Source: Roseisalinus antarcticus
GTDB lineage: Bacteria > Pseudomonadota > Alphaproteobacteria > Rhodobacterales > Rhodobacteraceae
Assembly (NCBI RefSeq): GCF_900172355.1
Contig: NZ_FWFZ01000001.1
Span: forward strand, 62,001 to 126,000
Length of the DNA: 64,000 bases
Direction: 5' to 3'
How positions within the stretch are numbered: the first letter of the stretch is position 1; every line of letters starts with the position of its first letter. This document shows, one piece after another, positions 1 to 9,720 of the stretch. Made by a program: the position numbers and the translations under genes. The notes under the pieces were generated by a model. The model made no database searches. It was not told the DNA's origin and saw nothing but the letters and a program-made list of their open reading frames with translations.

Positions 1-219
1 AATCTCGCGCTGGTCCAGCTGCCGTTCGGCGGGGTCTTCCTCGTCGGCGGCGTCGCCCGCGCCTTTGCCCCCTACCTCGACGCCTACGGCTTCGACGATG
101 CCTTCCGCGACAAGGGCCGCTTCGCCGGCTTCATGGCCAATTTCGCGGTCCATGTGGTCGAGGACGACTTCGCGGCGCTCACCGGCTCCGCCGCCCACCT
201 CGTCGAGCTGCGCTCCTGA
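1..219 (+). CDS. glk: Glucokinase, C-terminal 72 residues (5' end outside window)
   Basis: The frame is open from base 1 and ends with TGA at 217-219. The visible tail has the C-terminal pattern of bacterial hexokinase-type glucokinases: LPFGGVFLVGGVARAF, then a KGRF..FM segment, and a closing DDFAALTGSAAHL. Glucokinase phosphorylates glucose to glucose-6-phosphate in the cytoplasm, the substrate of the Zwf and Pgi encoded further along. The catalytic and ATP-binding N-terminal part is outside the window, so intactness cannot be judged. Immediately downstream lies a region of decayed insertion sequences. Confidence 0.85.
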   Translation, partial: NLALVQLPFGGVFLVGGVARAFAPYLDAYGFDDAFRDKGRFAGFMANFAVHVVEDDFAALTGSAAHLVELRS

Positions 220-407
220 CCGGTTCTCCGGCCCCCTCTTCGCGGTCCTGATCGCCCGGCCGGTCGACAACCGGCGAGCCTGAAAACGCGAACGCCCCCA
301 GTGTTTCGCGCCCTGCTCCGACATTGGAAACCTGACCGTCGTTTCCGGTGACCCGGGAGCCCCATCTCCTCCGGTATTGCAGGGAGTCCGCGGGTTGTTT
401 GCAGAGG

Positions 408-1583
408 CTACGCAGCGCACATCCCCAGCCCCTTCTCTGCAATGACCTCGACGGGCGGGCTGTTGCCGAGACCCGAGCAAAGTCGGTGGTGGTTGTCGTT
501 GTGCCGCCATGCCCGGATTTCTCGCGGGCACCGTCCAGGCACGACAACAGCGTCTCGTTGAGCAGTTAGTTCGTCCCGGAAGCGCCCGTTGAAGCTCTCG
601 ACCAAGCCGTTCTGCCTTGGCTTTCCGGCCGCTATGCAAGGCTACCCTACGGCTGCGCGTTGGCACCATGGCAGCGCCGCCATCGATGTCAGCTCGGTTC
701 CGATGTCCGAGACCGCCATCGCCGGTCGGCCGCGACGCGCCATCAAGGTGTCGAGGCCACGAACGACACGCAGTCCGGAACGCGCCGTGTCGGCGGTACG
801 CGCCAGGCATTCCCGGCTGTAGTCGTCGACCACCGGCAAAACCCGGAAACGCCGGCCATCCGCCAGTGCGTCGCTGACGAAGTCCAGGCTCTGGCGCTGG
901 TTCGGCGCACAGGGCAGCAGCGTTGGTCTGCGCGTCCCCAAGGCCCGCGTCCGGCCGCCCCGGCGGCGCACCTGGAGCATTTCCTCGCGGTAGAGCCGCC
1001 TGAGCTTTTTCAGGTTCATCCATTGCCCGGCAGGCGATTTGGCAAAGCCAAATCTGCTGAGACGGGCGACCCCTGCCGTTCCAGCCAACACATGCATGCG
1101 CCGGCAACCAAACCGCCGCCACGCACTTCATCGCAACCCGCGCCTCGGCATCGTCCGGTCGCATACCGCGACAGCTCACGATGGATCGATCGACCGCCAG
1201 TGCCCTGCACGCCCGTCGCCGGCTCACGCCCTGGACCGTCACGATACGAGCCACCGCTTCCCGCCTCACGCCCGGCGCTACGATTCTCTTGCGGCGCCAT
1301 CATTCGGGATCGCATACTATTGTCCGGCAGGGCATTGCGCGGCACTGTCCCGCGAGGGGGGCATTGCCACCGCCAGCAGGTTCCTCAGCTTGCCGTTCTC
1401 GACGTCGAGCGCCTTCAGCCGGCGCGCATCCGACACCTCGCGGCCACCGAACCGCGTCTTGCATTTGTAGAATGTCGCCGCGCTCACCCCAAGTGTCCGG
1501 CATACATCGTAAGTCGGCTTTCCGGCCTCCTGCTCCTTCAGCATCACAACGATCTGCTCTTCCGCGGACCCTGATCGCCTCAT
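408..1583 (-). pseudogene. Decayed IS3-family element (orfA plus frameshifted orfB)
   Basis: Read on the minus strand, 1583-1317 encodes an OrfA-like helix-turn-helix protein (RRSGSAEEQIVVMLKEQEAG, then GREVSDARRLKAL) that runs into unrelated sequence after LLAVAM. OrfB follows in several frames: an N-terminal piece near 1240-1110, a central integrase-core piece at about 1055-645 (NQRQSLDFV, VVDDYSRECLA, VSDIGTELTS) and a C-terminal piece at 605-408 (VESFNGRFRDEL, NHHRLCSGLGN). The pieces are in IS3/IS407-subgroup order but separated by frameshifts, so no functional transposase can be made. Terminal inverted repeats were not convincingly located. Confidence 0.8.
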
Positions 1584-1911
1584 TGTCGGTCTCAGGGTTG
1601 GAACGGACCCACCTCAAGATGGCGCAAGAAACGGGCTTCAGGTCACGGTCCAAGGCAGCCCACTGGCAGCCCACGGGCAGGGCCATCGCAGGCGAACCGG
1701 CTTTCGCAACGGCAATGAATAGGCGTCGAGTGGTTGAGATGCCACTCTGCGGGCCGAAGCTTGACGACTTCATGGCTCGATGGCCGGAGGGCAACGGCAA
1801 GATCCGATCTGCGACCAAACCGACGATCGCCACCGCACGGCGCACAACACCGATGCTGCCTCGTTCGATCCTGGCCGGGACCTCCATCCTGTTCGCTTCA
1901 GTATAGGTGTT

Positions 1912-2040
1912 CAGTCCCGGCACTGGGTGGATCGGATCGCTGATGAATCTGTCTGGCTCTGATGTCCAGGTCTTGCAGATGTATTCGTAGGGTATGAGGC
2001 GTCCGAGGGCCTTGAGATTGCGGGCGAAGTTGTAGGCTGT
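1912..2040 (-). pseudogene. IS481-type transposase, C-terminal fragment
   Basis: The minus-strand translation YNFARNLKALGRLIPYEYI, then CKTWTSEPDRF and PGLNT, is the conserved end of IS481-family transposases. In family members the protein ends at about GLNT. Here the usual stop is absent and the frame runs on into unrelated sequence (TYTEANRMEV). The upstream edge at 2040 abuts the IS3-type fragment directly. Confidence 0.7.
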
Positions 2041-2041
2041 C

Positions 2042-2464
2042 GTGCTCGGCGCCCTGGACCAGGCTGTTCACGATCGCCGACCGGTCAAGGGGGCGGGGCC
2101 CGTCCACCACTCTGATCGCGGGTCGCAATTCTTTTCCATCCGCTACACCGAACGGCTGGGCGAGGCCGGCATCGAACCGTCCGTGGGCAGTGTCGGCGAC
2201 AGCTACGACAATGCCCTCGCCGAGACGATCAACGGTCTCTTCAAGGCAGAGGTCAGCCATCGGCGCGGGCCGTGGCGCACTTTCGAAGCCGTCGAACATG
2301 CCACCCGCGAATGGCTGGACTGGTTCAACAATCGCCGGCTGCCCGAGCCGATCGGAAACATCCCGCCTTCGGAAATTGAGGCAAACTTCTACGCCGCTCT
2401 GGGAACTGAGGACATGGCTGCGCAACCAACAAGAATCAGCCTCCGGCAAACCCGGTGCGGTTCA
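2042..2464 (+). pseudogene. IS3-group transposase orfB, 3' fragment with right inverted repeat
   Basis: The plus-strand frame encodes the C-terminal part of an IS3-group integrase: HHSDRGSQFFSIRYTERLGE, GDSYDNALAETINGLFKAEV and DWFNNRRLPEPIGNIPPSEI. The second Asp and the Glu of the DDE triad region are present, but the N-terminal half is missing. The element ends at 2464: bases 2441-2464 read on the minus strand as TGAACCGCACCGGGTTTGCC followed by GGAG, an IS3-like terminal repeat, and the IS481 coding sequence resumes at the next base. It is therefore a truncated insertion inside the IS481 remnant. Confidence 0.75.
2441..2464 (-). repeat. Terminal inverted repeat of the nested IS3-type element
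   Basis: The sequence resembles IS3-group ends when read on the minus strand and lies exactly at the junction with the IS481 transposase frame. The partner repeat at the other end is lost. Confidence 0.55.
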
Positions 2465-2977
2465 GTCTGCTTTGTCGACCAACTGCGTGACCGCGAACTT
2501 GGTCGTCCGGTCAATGCCCACGAAGAGATAGAGCTTGCCCTCCACCGTCTGAACCTCAGCGATATCGATGTGGAAGACCCCGATGGGATAGCGTTTGAAC
2601 TTTTGACGCCTCGGCTTGTCGCCTTCGATCTCAGGCAAACGAGAGATCCCGTGCCGCTGTAGGCACCGGTGCAACGCCGACCGCGTCAGCTGCGGGATCG
2701 AAGGGCGCAGGGCATAAAGGCAATCATCCAGAGGCAGCAGTGCGTGCCGCCGGAATGCGACGATCATTGCTTCCTCGGCTTCAGAGAGAACGGTTGAACG
2801 CGGCTCTCTCGGCCCGGTTTTGCGGTCTTCGACTCTCTGCCGCTTCCGCTACTTCGCGACTGTCTTGGGGTTGATACTCAGCGCTTCGCTCAGCTGCGTG
2901 AGCGAAGCCTTCGATGGCTGTCTTGCTGCTCTGCCGGCGCAGGTGGTCGTGCCGCTGCCATGACGAACTTGTCCCAT
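2465..2977 (-). pseudogene. IS481-type transposase, N-terminal fragment with nonsense codon
   Basis: Starting at the ATG at 2977 the minus strand encodes MGQVRHGSGTTTC, a helix-turn-helix segment (SLTQLSEALSINPKTVAK), then a TAG at 2851-2849 where I recall Trp in related proteins, then RKRQRVEDRKTGPREPRSTV, VAFRRHALLPLDDCLYAL and HIDIAEVQTVEGKLYLFVGI. It stops at LVDKAD where the IS3 fragment begins. Both the internal stop and the truncation make it non-functional. Confidence 0.75.
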
Positions 2978-3066
2978 CATGCTTCCTTCAAAGCTTGAGA
3001 CAGGATCACACCATCAAACGATGGGATCAGACAGCTAGGTGCTCCATAGGCGCGACGAACGGGATA

Positions 3067-5433
3067 TCAGGCCTCGGCGAGTTGGCTTTCCACCATCTCT
3101 GTCAGGTCGGTCAGCGAGAAGGGTTTGGGCAGGAAGGCGGAGTTGGGGACCAGCGCCTGGTTCTCGGCCAGCGCGTCCTCGGCGTAGCCGGAAACAAAGA
3201 TGACGCGGGCGTTCGGGCGGTCAACCAAGGCCTCCCGGACCCAGGTCGGGCCGTCCTTGCCGGGCATCACCACATCCGTCACGAAAATGTCGATCTTGAG
3301 GTCAGGGTCGGCGATCATGTCGAGCGCCGCCTCCGCGCTATCGGCCTCCAGGACGGTGAAGCCGCGCAGCCGCAAGGCCCGCGAGGCGAAGGCGCGGACC
3401 GGGGCCTCGTCCTCGACCAGAAGCACGACGCCCTCGGCGGTGGCCTCGGGCCGCGCCTTGGCCTTGGCGACCGCGGTGGATTTGGGCGGCTCTGGCATGG
3501 TCGTGAAATGACGCGCGATCACCGGGAAATAGAGGGTGAACGTCGTGCCACCGCCCATGGTGCTGTCGGCGAAGATGAAGCCGCCGGTCTGCTTGACGAT
3601 GCCGTAGGCCGTGGACAGCCCCAGTCCGGTCCCCTCTCCGGTGCGCTTGGTGGTGAAGAACGGCTCGAAGATCTTCGTACGCTTATCCTCGGACATGCCC
3701 ACGCCTACGTCGATCACATGGACCGTCACGTAATCGCCGGCCGGAACGGTCGCGCGATCCCGGCGCAGCTCGTGTGTGAGATGCTGGTTCTCGGTCTCGA
3801 TCCGGATCTCGCCGCCGCCGGGCATTGCGTCGCGGGCGTTGACCACGAGGTTCATCAACACCTGCTCCAGCTGGCGCTTGTCCGCACGGATCGGCCTCAG
3901 CGCCGGGTCGTGCATGAGGTTCAGGGTGATCTTTTCGCCCACCAGTCGGTTCAGCAGATGGGTGAGGTCCGACAGCGTGTCGCGCAGGTCGAGCTCTTCG
4001 GGACGCAGGTTCTGCTTGCGCGAGAACGCGAGGAGCTGCCCGACGAGGCTCGCCGCGCGGTTGGCGTTCTGATGGATCTGCGTGAGGTCGCCGAAATCCG
4101 CGTCTCCCTGGTCGTGGCGCAGCAGCAGAAGGTCGCAATGGCCCGAAATCGCCGTGAGCAGGTTGTTGAAGTCATGGGCCACCCCGCCGGCCAGTTGACC
4201 GATCGCCTGCATCTTCTGGCTCTGGACGAACTGCGCCTCGAGCGACTTGAACTCTGTCACGTCCTTCAGCACGGCGATCAACTGCGTGTCGTCGCCGTCG
4301 TCCGAGCGGTTCAGCGCGACCTGCACGAACGTATCCACGTTGCCGCTGGTCACGCGCAGGAATTCCGGCGTCTTGCGCCCCCGATCCTCGGCGGCCTCGC
4401 GCAGCCAGTCGAGAATCGGCCGGCCGAGCCCGTCCACGAGGTCGCCGAGACGCACCGTGCCGGTCATGTTGGTGCCGAGCAGGCTGCGCGCCTGGCGGTT
4501 GGCCTCTACCACCTCGCCCGAGACGGTCACCTTGAGCAGGGGCACGGGCAGTTCCTCGATGGCCTCCCAGCCGGGGCCGCCACGGGTCTGGGTCGCGGTC
4601 TCTCCGGGCAGCAGATAGATTTCGCGCCGGCCGCCCCTGCCGGTGATCTCGGCCACGAGGGAGTCTATCGGCCCGTCGACCCCGTTGACCTTGTGCAGTT
4701 GCCCGCTGACGATCGGCAGCTCCCGGAAGACGGCATCGAGCGATTTCACCCGCCCGCCGATGACCTTGCGGAAGGCCTCGTTCATGTAGAGCACCGTGCC
4801 GGACGGGCCGGCCGTCAGCATCGGCAGGCTGAGGGATTCGGCGCCGCGGCCGGAACTGATCCGCTCGGTCTTTTCGTCGAGGCGCCACAGGAAGATGTCG
4901 CCGCTGATCTTCTGCACGGACAATCGCACCGGGCCGCGGCGGGTCACGATATCCTCGCGCGCGAAGCCCTGGCCGTTGGCCCGGCTTTGCAACCGGAACA
5001 ATACCGCACCAGGGTTGGCGAAGATGTCCGTCAGCACGAAGCCGAGCGTGTCGACGAAGGGATCCCGGAACCGGTCGCGCGCGGGCGCGTTGCGCGCCTC
5101 GATATTGCCGTCGCCGGTGGTGATGAATGCCGGGCAATTGTCATGCTCGATCAGTTTCTCGGCAGCCCGAAGCTCCAGCCCGTCGCGGCGCAGCTGGGCC
5201 CGTTTCCACAAGAGAAGTCCCACGCAGGCGGCCGAACACAGCCCGGCCGCGAGCTGCATCCCCAACACCTGCCACGGATCCGTCGAGATCAGCGAGCCCA
5301 GCAGGGCCCCGACCGAGATGGCCAGCAGGGCCAGGGGCCGCCCGTCGCCGCGGGTGACGCGGGTCGGAGCACTGGGCCGTGCTGTGTCGATCTGACTCAA
5401 ATGACGCGCCTTTTCGATTCGATGCAGCTTCAA
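3067..5433 (-). CDS. cckA: Cell-cycle hybrid histidine kinase CckA
   Basis: This 788-residue hybrid kinase controls the phosphorelay CckA-ChpT-CtrA/CpdR. Two N-terminal hydrophobic stretches (about residues 33-51 and 56-76) would anchor it in the inner membrane. PAS-like regions follow (about 95-185, 200-275 and 290-400). The dimerisation/phosphoacceptor box is GGVAHDFNN with His420; the ATPase domain has the N box [10 protein letters not shown] (about 528-537), DVGVGM and GTGLGLST; the receiver domain has LVEDE and acceptor Asp720 in [11 protein letters not shown]. Length and domain order match alphaproteobacterial CckA. A CtrA-type box lies 16 bases upstream of the start, suggesting feedback control. 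The ATG at 5433 is the first good start; a downstream start is possible. Confidence 0.93.
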   Translation of the reverse strand: MKLHRIEKARHLSQIDTARPSAPTRVTRGDGRPLALLAISVGALLGSLISTDPWQVLGMQLAAGLCSAACVGLLLWKRAQLRRDGLELRAAEKLIEHDNCPAFITTGDGNIEARNAPARDRFRDPFVDTLGFVLTDIFANPGAVLFRLQSRANGQGFAREDIVTRRGPVRLSVQKISGDIFLWRLDEKTERISSGRGAESLSLPMLTAGPSGTVLYMNEAFRKVIGGRVKSLDAVFRELPIVSGQLHKVNGVDGPIDSLVAEITGRGGRREIYLLPGETATQTRGGPGWEAIEELPVPLLKVTVSGEVVEANRQARSLLGTNMTGTVRLGDLVDGLGRPILDWLREAAEDRGRKTPEFLRVTSGNVDTFVQVALNRSDDGDDTQLIAVLKDVTEFKSLEAQFVQSQKMQAIGQLAGGVAHDFNNLLTAISGHCDLLLLRHDQGDADFGDLTQIHQNANRAASLVGQLLAFSRKQNLRPEELDLRDTLSDLTHLLNRLVGEKITLNLMHDPALRPIRADKRQLEQVLMNLVVNARDAMPGGGEIRIETENQHLTHELRRDRATVPAGDYVTVHVIDVGVGMSEDKRTKIFEPFFTTKRTGEGTGLGLSTAYGIVKQTGGFIFADSTMGGGTTFTLYFPVIARHFTTMPEPPKSTAVAKAKARPEATAEGVVLLVEDEAPVRAFASRALRLRGFTVLEADSAEAALDMIADPDLKIDIFVTDVVMPGKDGPTWVREALVDRPNARVIFVSGYAEDALAENQALVPNSAFLPKPFSLTDLTEMVESQLAEA

Positions 5434-5448
5434 TCGACCTCAATTCGA

Positions 5449-5463
5449 TTAATTCGAGATTAA
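5449..5463 (-). promoter_or_regulatory. CtrA-type binding site upstream of cckA
   Basis: The sequence is TTAA, seven bases, TTAA, followed by C: the full CtrA consensus TTAA-N7-TTAA, readable on both strands. It lies just upstream of the cckA start codon and in the short gap after rsmB. CtrA is the output regulator of the CckA relay, so the placement makes functional sense, but binding is inferred from the motif only. Confidence 0.6.
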
Positions 5464-5518
5464 CGATAGAGGATTTGCGCGGCTTTGCAACTTAAGGTTG
5501 TTGCAGGTTCCGGGTCAT

Positions 5519-6682
5519 TCAGACGCGCCGGAAAACCGCGACAAAAAAGCCGTCGGAGGCCTCTGTCGGCGTGATCCGCAGGCTGTCGGCAAGCCGCCAG
5601 CCGGGCGTGTCGCGAAGAAAGGCCTCGACCCGCACTTCGTTTTCTTCGCGCAGCACGGAACAGGTGGCATAGGCAAGGCTGCCCCCCTCGGCCACCAGGC
5701 CGGTGGCGGTTTCCAGGACCTCGGCCTGGGTCTCGGCAAAGCCTCGCAGGCGCTCGGGGGTCAGGCGCCACTTGGCCTCGGGGTCGCGGCGCCAGGTGCC
5801 GCTGCCCGAACAGGGCGCGTCGCAGAACACCAGGTCGAAAGGCTTCAGGCGCGGCAGGTCGGCCGTCGCGCAGGTCGCGATCGCGACGCCGGCACGGGCG
5901 GCGCGGGCCGGCAGGTCGGCCATCCGCGCCGGGGCGATGTCATGGGCAACCACCTCGGCCCCGGTCATGTCGGCGAAGGCCAGCGCCTTGCCGCCCGCGC
6001 CGCTGCAGTAATCCAGCACGCGGCCGGGTGCGTCGCGGCAGAGCCAGGCGACGATGCGCTGGGATGCGGCATCCTGAAGCTCTGCCAGTCCCGCGTCGAT
6101 CACGCCGCTGCGGGGCAGCCGGCGCCCGCCCTCGTCGACGATGACGGCGGTGTCGACCGTCGGATGGGGGCGGGCCACAACGCCTGCCTCGGCCAGCCGA
6201 GCGATCACCTGATCCCGGTCGCCATTGCGCCCGTTGATCCGCAGATGTGTCTGCGCCCGGTCGCGAAAGAGGTGCAGGACCTGCTCGGTCTCGGGGCCGA
6301 GCGCGGCCTCGAACGGGGCGATCAGCCAGTCGGGCAGGTCCAGAGCCTCGGCCCGGCCGGGCGTCCGGCGGAGGTCGAGCTCCTCCTGCGACAAAGGCGG
6401 CGGGGCATGGCCCTGGCCGGAGAAGACGTCGGACGTTGGAATGCCGGCAGCACGAAGTGCGCCGATGACGAGGCCGCGCCCGGTCTCTGACCCGCCCAGT
6501 GCGGCATAGGACCGGCGCCGGCGGGCCGCGTCATAGATCAGGTCGCGCACCGCAGCCCGGTCCGACGAACCGGCATAGCGCGCCCCCCGCGCCCAGCCCT
6601 GGTAGGCGGCTTCCAGCGGTTGGCCGCCCAGCCAGTGATCGAGGATCCCGATTGCCCCGGCATTGCGCGCGGCCGGGGTCAC
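5519..6682 (-). CDS. rsmB: RsmB-type 16S rRNA (cytosine-5) methyltransferase
   Basis: The 387-residue protein has an N-terminal NusB-like helical domain (about 1-130) and a C-terminal RsmB/NOP-type SAM-dependent methyltransferase domain. Visible motifs are the SAM-binding DYCSGAGGKALAFADM, the motif IV region VFCDAPCSGSGTWRRDP with the Cys that releases the product, and YATCSVLREENE with the catalytic Cys of motif VI. It would methylate C967 of 16S rRNA (E. coli numbering) in the cytoplasm. It is transcribed in the same direction as guaB, 47 bases downstream of it, and precedes cckA. Confidence 0.9.
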   Translation of the reverse strand: MTPAARNAGAIGILDHWLGGQPLEAAYQGWARGARYAGSSDRAAVRDLIYDAARRRRSYAALGGSETGRGLVIGALRAAGIPTSDVFSGQGHAPPPLSQEELDLRRTPGRAEALDLPDWLIAPFEAALGPETEQVLHLFRDRAQTHLRINGRNGDRDQVIARLAEAGVVARPHPTVDTAVIVDEGGRRLPRSGVIDAGLAELQDAASQRIVAWLCRDAPGRVLDYCSGAGGKALAFADMTGAEVVAHDIAPARMADLPARAARAGVAIATCATADLPRLKPFDLVFCDAPCSGSGTWRRDPEAKWRLTPERLRGFAETQAEVLETATGLVAEGGSLAYATCSVLREENEVRVEAFLRDTPGWRLADSLRITPTEASDGFFVAVFRRV

Positions 6683-6729
6683 AGGCGCCTCGGTGCGATG
6701 TCAGGAAGATCCCGCAAGGTGCTGACTTT

Positions 6730-8247
<1,518 letters not shown>

Positions 8248-8254
8248 CTATCGG

Positions 8255-9379
8255 CTATGCGGCCGCCGTCGCGTCCATCTCGGCGCGCCATTCCGCCCGC
8301 GCCCGGCCCGAGCCGCGGCCCCGGAACGCCCGCCAGAACAATCCGTGGAACGCGTCCATGTCGGGCCAGAAGCAGTCCAGGACCATCCGCATGTGCTTGC
8401 GCAGGATCGCGCGGGCCAGCGCCTCGTCGCCGTCGGCCAGCGCCTTGGCGGCGAAGGCGTTGACCAGGGTCTGCCCGCCGGGCGCCTCGGCCACCTCGCC
8501 CAGCCGTGCCAGCGTCGAGGTCGGGCAGAAGGACGGCAGGCCCGAGAGCGGTGCCGCGCCCGCACTTGCCAGCTGAGCATGCAGAAGCGCGGCGGAACTG
8601 CCGAAGAGCCGGCAGGCGCCCACGGTCTCGGTCAGGTGGCGGGCGGATTCGGTCCGTGCGTCCGCACCCAGGGCGGCCAGCCGCGCGGCGTGATGCACAT
8701 ACGGGCGGATATTGCCCGGATCGGCATCCCGCCAGACCCGGAACGCCCGCTGCAGGGCTTGCGGCTCGGGCTGCAACACGGCGCCGGCGTGGTAGATCGC
8801 CTCGGCAAGGCACGGCACGGCGCAGGTGTCGAGGTCATGCTCAGCGACGCTTTCGAGGATCTCGGAGGCCCAGCCGCCGGCCATGGCCGCGCCGGCGGTG
8901 TCATCCAGCGTTTCGGCCCGGCACAGGGCGCAGGCCAGCGCCCGGCAGTGCAGCGCCACGAGCGCGGGCTCCCCGGTCCCCGCCGCCTCGGCAATGCGTC
9001 GAAGAACCGCGGCCATGCCGGACAGGCCCTGGGCCTCGACCAGCGGCTGCAACGCGGCATCCATGGCCACGTCGTAGAGCCGCCGCCCGTCGGTCGCATC
9101 GGTGGGCGTGTTCGACAGCAGGGCCAGCACCTGCCCGAGCTTGTGCCAGCGGTCCTCCTGAACCAGCCCCGCGACGATCTCCTGCAGCTCGGCCACGTCG
9201 GCGGTGGCGGGTGCGGTCTCGTGCCGGGGCAGGTCCATGACCATCCGGCCGCGCATCGCCTGCCATCGTCGGTGCAGGACCCGGTCGGCATGGGCCCAGA
9301 GCCGCAACAGAAACGCCACGGCAACGGCGCCGCAGACGAGCCACGGGATGGAGATCGACGATGGCAGCAAGTCCGGCAT
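8255..9379 (-). CDS. Membrane-anchored helical protein of unknown function
   Basis: This 374-residue protein begins MPDLLPSSISIPWLVCGAVA with one N-terminal transmembrane helix (about residues 8-28), followed by a soluble Ala/Leu-rich, probably all-helical region that may contain TPR-like repeats. I recognise no catalytic motif. It lies 76 bases upstream of guaB on the same strand and is divergent from the corrinoid-activation gene. The start at 9379 gives a clean N-terminal anchor; the 27-codon upstream extension is Arg/Pro-rich and unlikely. The protein looks like a conserved hypothetical of Rhodobacterales. Confidence 0.7.
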   Translation of the reverse strand: MPDLLPSSISIPWLVCGAVAVAFLLRLWAHADRVLHRRWQAMRGRMVMDLPRHETAPATADVAELQEIVAGLVQEDRWHKLGQVLALLSNTPTDATDGRRLYDVAMDAALQPLVEAQGLSGMAAVLRRIAEAAGTGEPALVALHCRALACALCRAETLDDTAGAAMAGGWASEILESVAEHDLDTCAVPCLAEAIYHAGAVLQPEPQALQRAFRVWRDADPGNIRPYVHHAARLAALGADARTESARHLTETVGACRLFGSSAALLHAQLASAGAAPLSGLPSFCPTSTLARLGEVAEAPGGQTLVNAFAAKALADGDEALARAILRKHMRMVLDCFWPDMDAFHGLFWRAFRGRGSGRARAEWRAEMDATAAA

Positions 9380-9720
9380 GTGTCTGGTCCCTGGCCTTTC
9401 GCTTGGGGCGATATGTCTCGGGCGAGCGGGCCTGCGCGGGGTCCTGCGCCTGTCCCGCATCGGGGCCCTGGGGGGAGCCCGGATTCGGGGCGGTGCGGGG
9501 CCCGGACGACCTGTCTCGCGGGCGGTCGAGACAGGGTGCCGCGCGATTGTGGCGGCTTTGCGTCCGCCCGGTGGCCGCTGTCTGGTGCCGGCGATCGAGG
9601 TTACCGGCGGCGGGCGCCGGTTGGGCTTTCGCTCGGCGGCGCAGGCTCTATGTTACGGCCAGAGCCGGCCCGCGCCTCGCGCGGCGGTGCCGGCGGCCCA
9701 GCCGCAAGGACGATGTTCAC
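9380..9720. other. Divergent intergenic region
   Basis: About 340 GC-rich bases separate two divergent genes. They must hold promoters for both, but I see no convincing sigma-70 boxes, operator palindrome, terminator or short gene. Open frames crossing it are extensions of neighbouring genes or shadows. Confidence 0.5.

Larger units (their letters stand above)
1912..3010 (-). mobile_element. Remnant IS481-family element split by another IS
   Basis: The two ends of one IS481-type transposase gene are found here on the minus strand: the N-terminal part at 2977-2465 and the C-terminal end at 2040-1912. About 100 central residues, including most of the DDE core, are missing and replaced by a piece of a plus-strand IS3-type element (2042-2464). 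The outer end at 3010-3001 reads TGTGATCCTG on the minus strand, a typical IS481-family terminal repeat; no matching opposite end is visible beyond 1912. The sequence is interpreted as an old insertion, a nested insertion, then deletion. Confidence 0.75.

Noticed and set aside
220-407. Spacer after glk
   Set aside because: Checked for an IS end, terminator or gene; only minor GC-rich hairpins without T-tract were seen.
1618-1680. Minus-strand peptide GCQWAALDRDLKPVS resembling an IS5-type transposase N-terminus
   Set aside because: The match is about 15 residues with no continuing similarity on either side; too short to name an element.
2914-5463. An 849-codon open frame on the plus strand opposite cckA
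   Set aside because: It is a high-GC shadow of cckA: amino-acid composition is low-complexity, no family is recognisable, and it begins inside the IS481 remnant.
8506-9240. Arg/Pro-rich 244-codon frame opposite the unknown membrane-anchored gene
   Set aside because: Composition is typical of an antisense shadow in GC-rich DNA; the minus-strand gene has a plausible anchor and normal composition.
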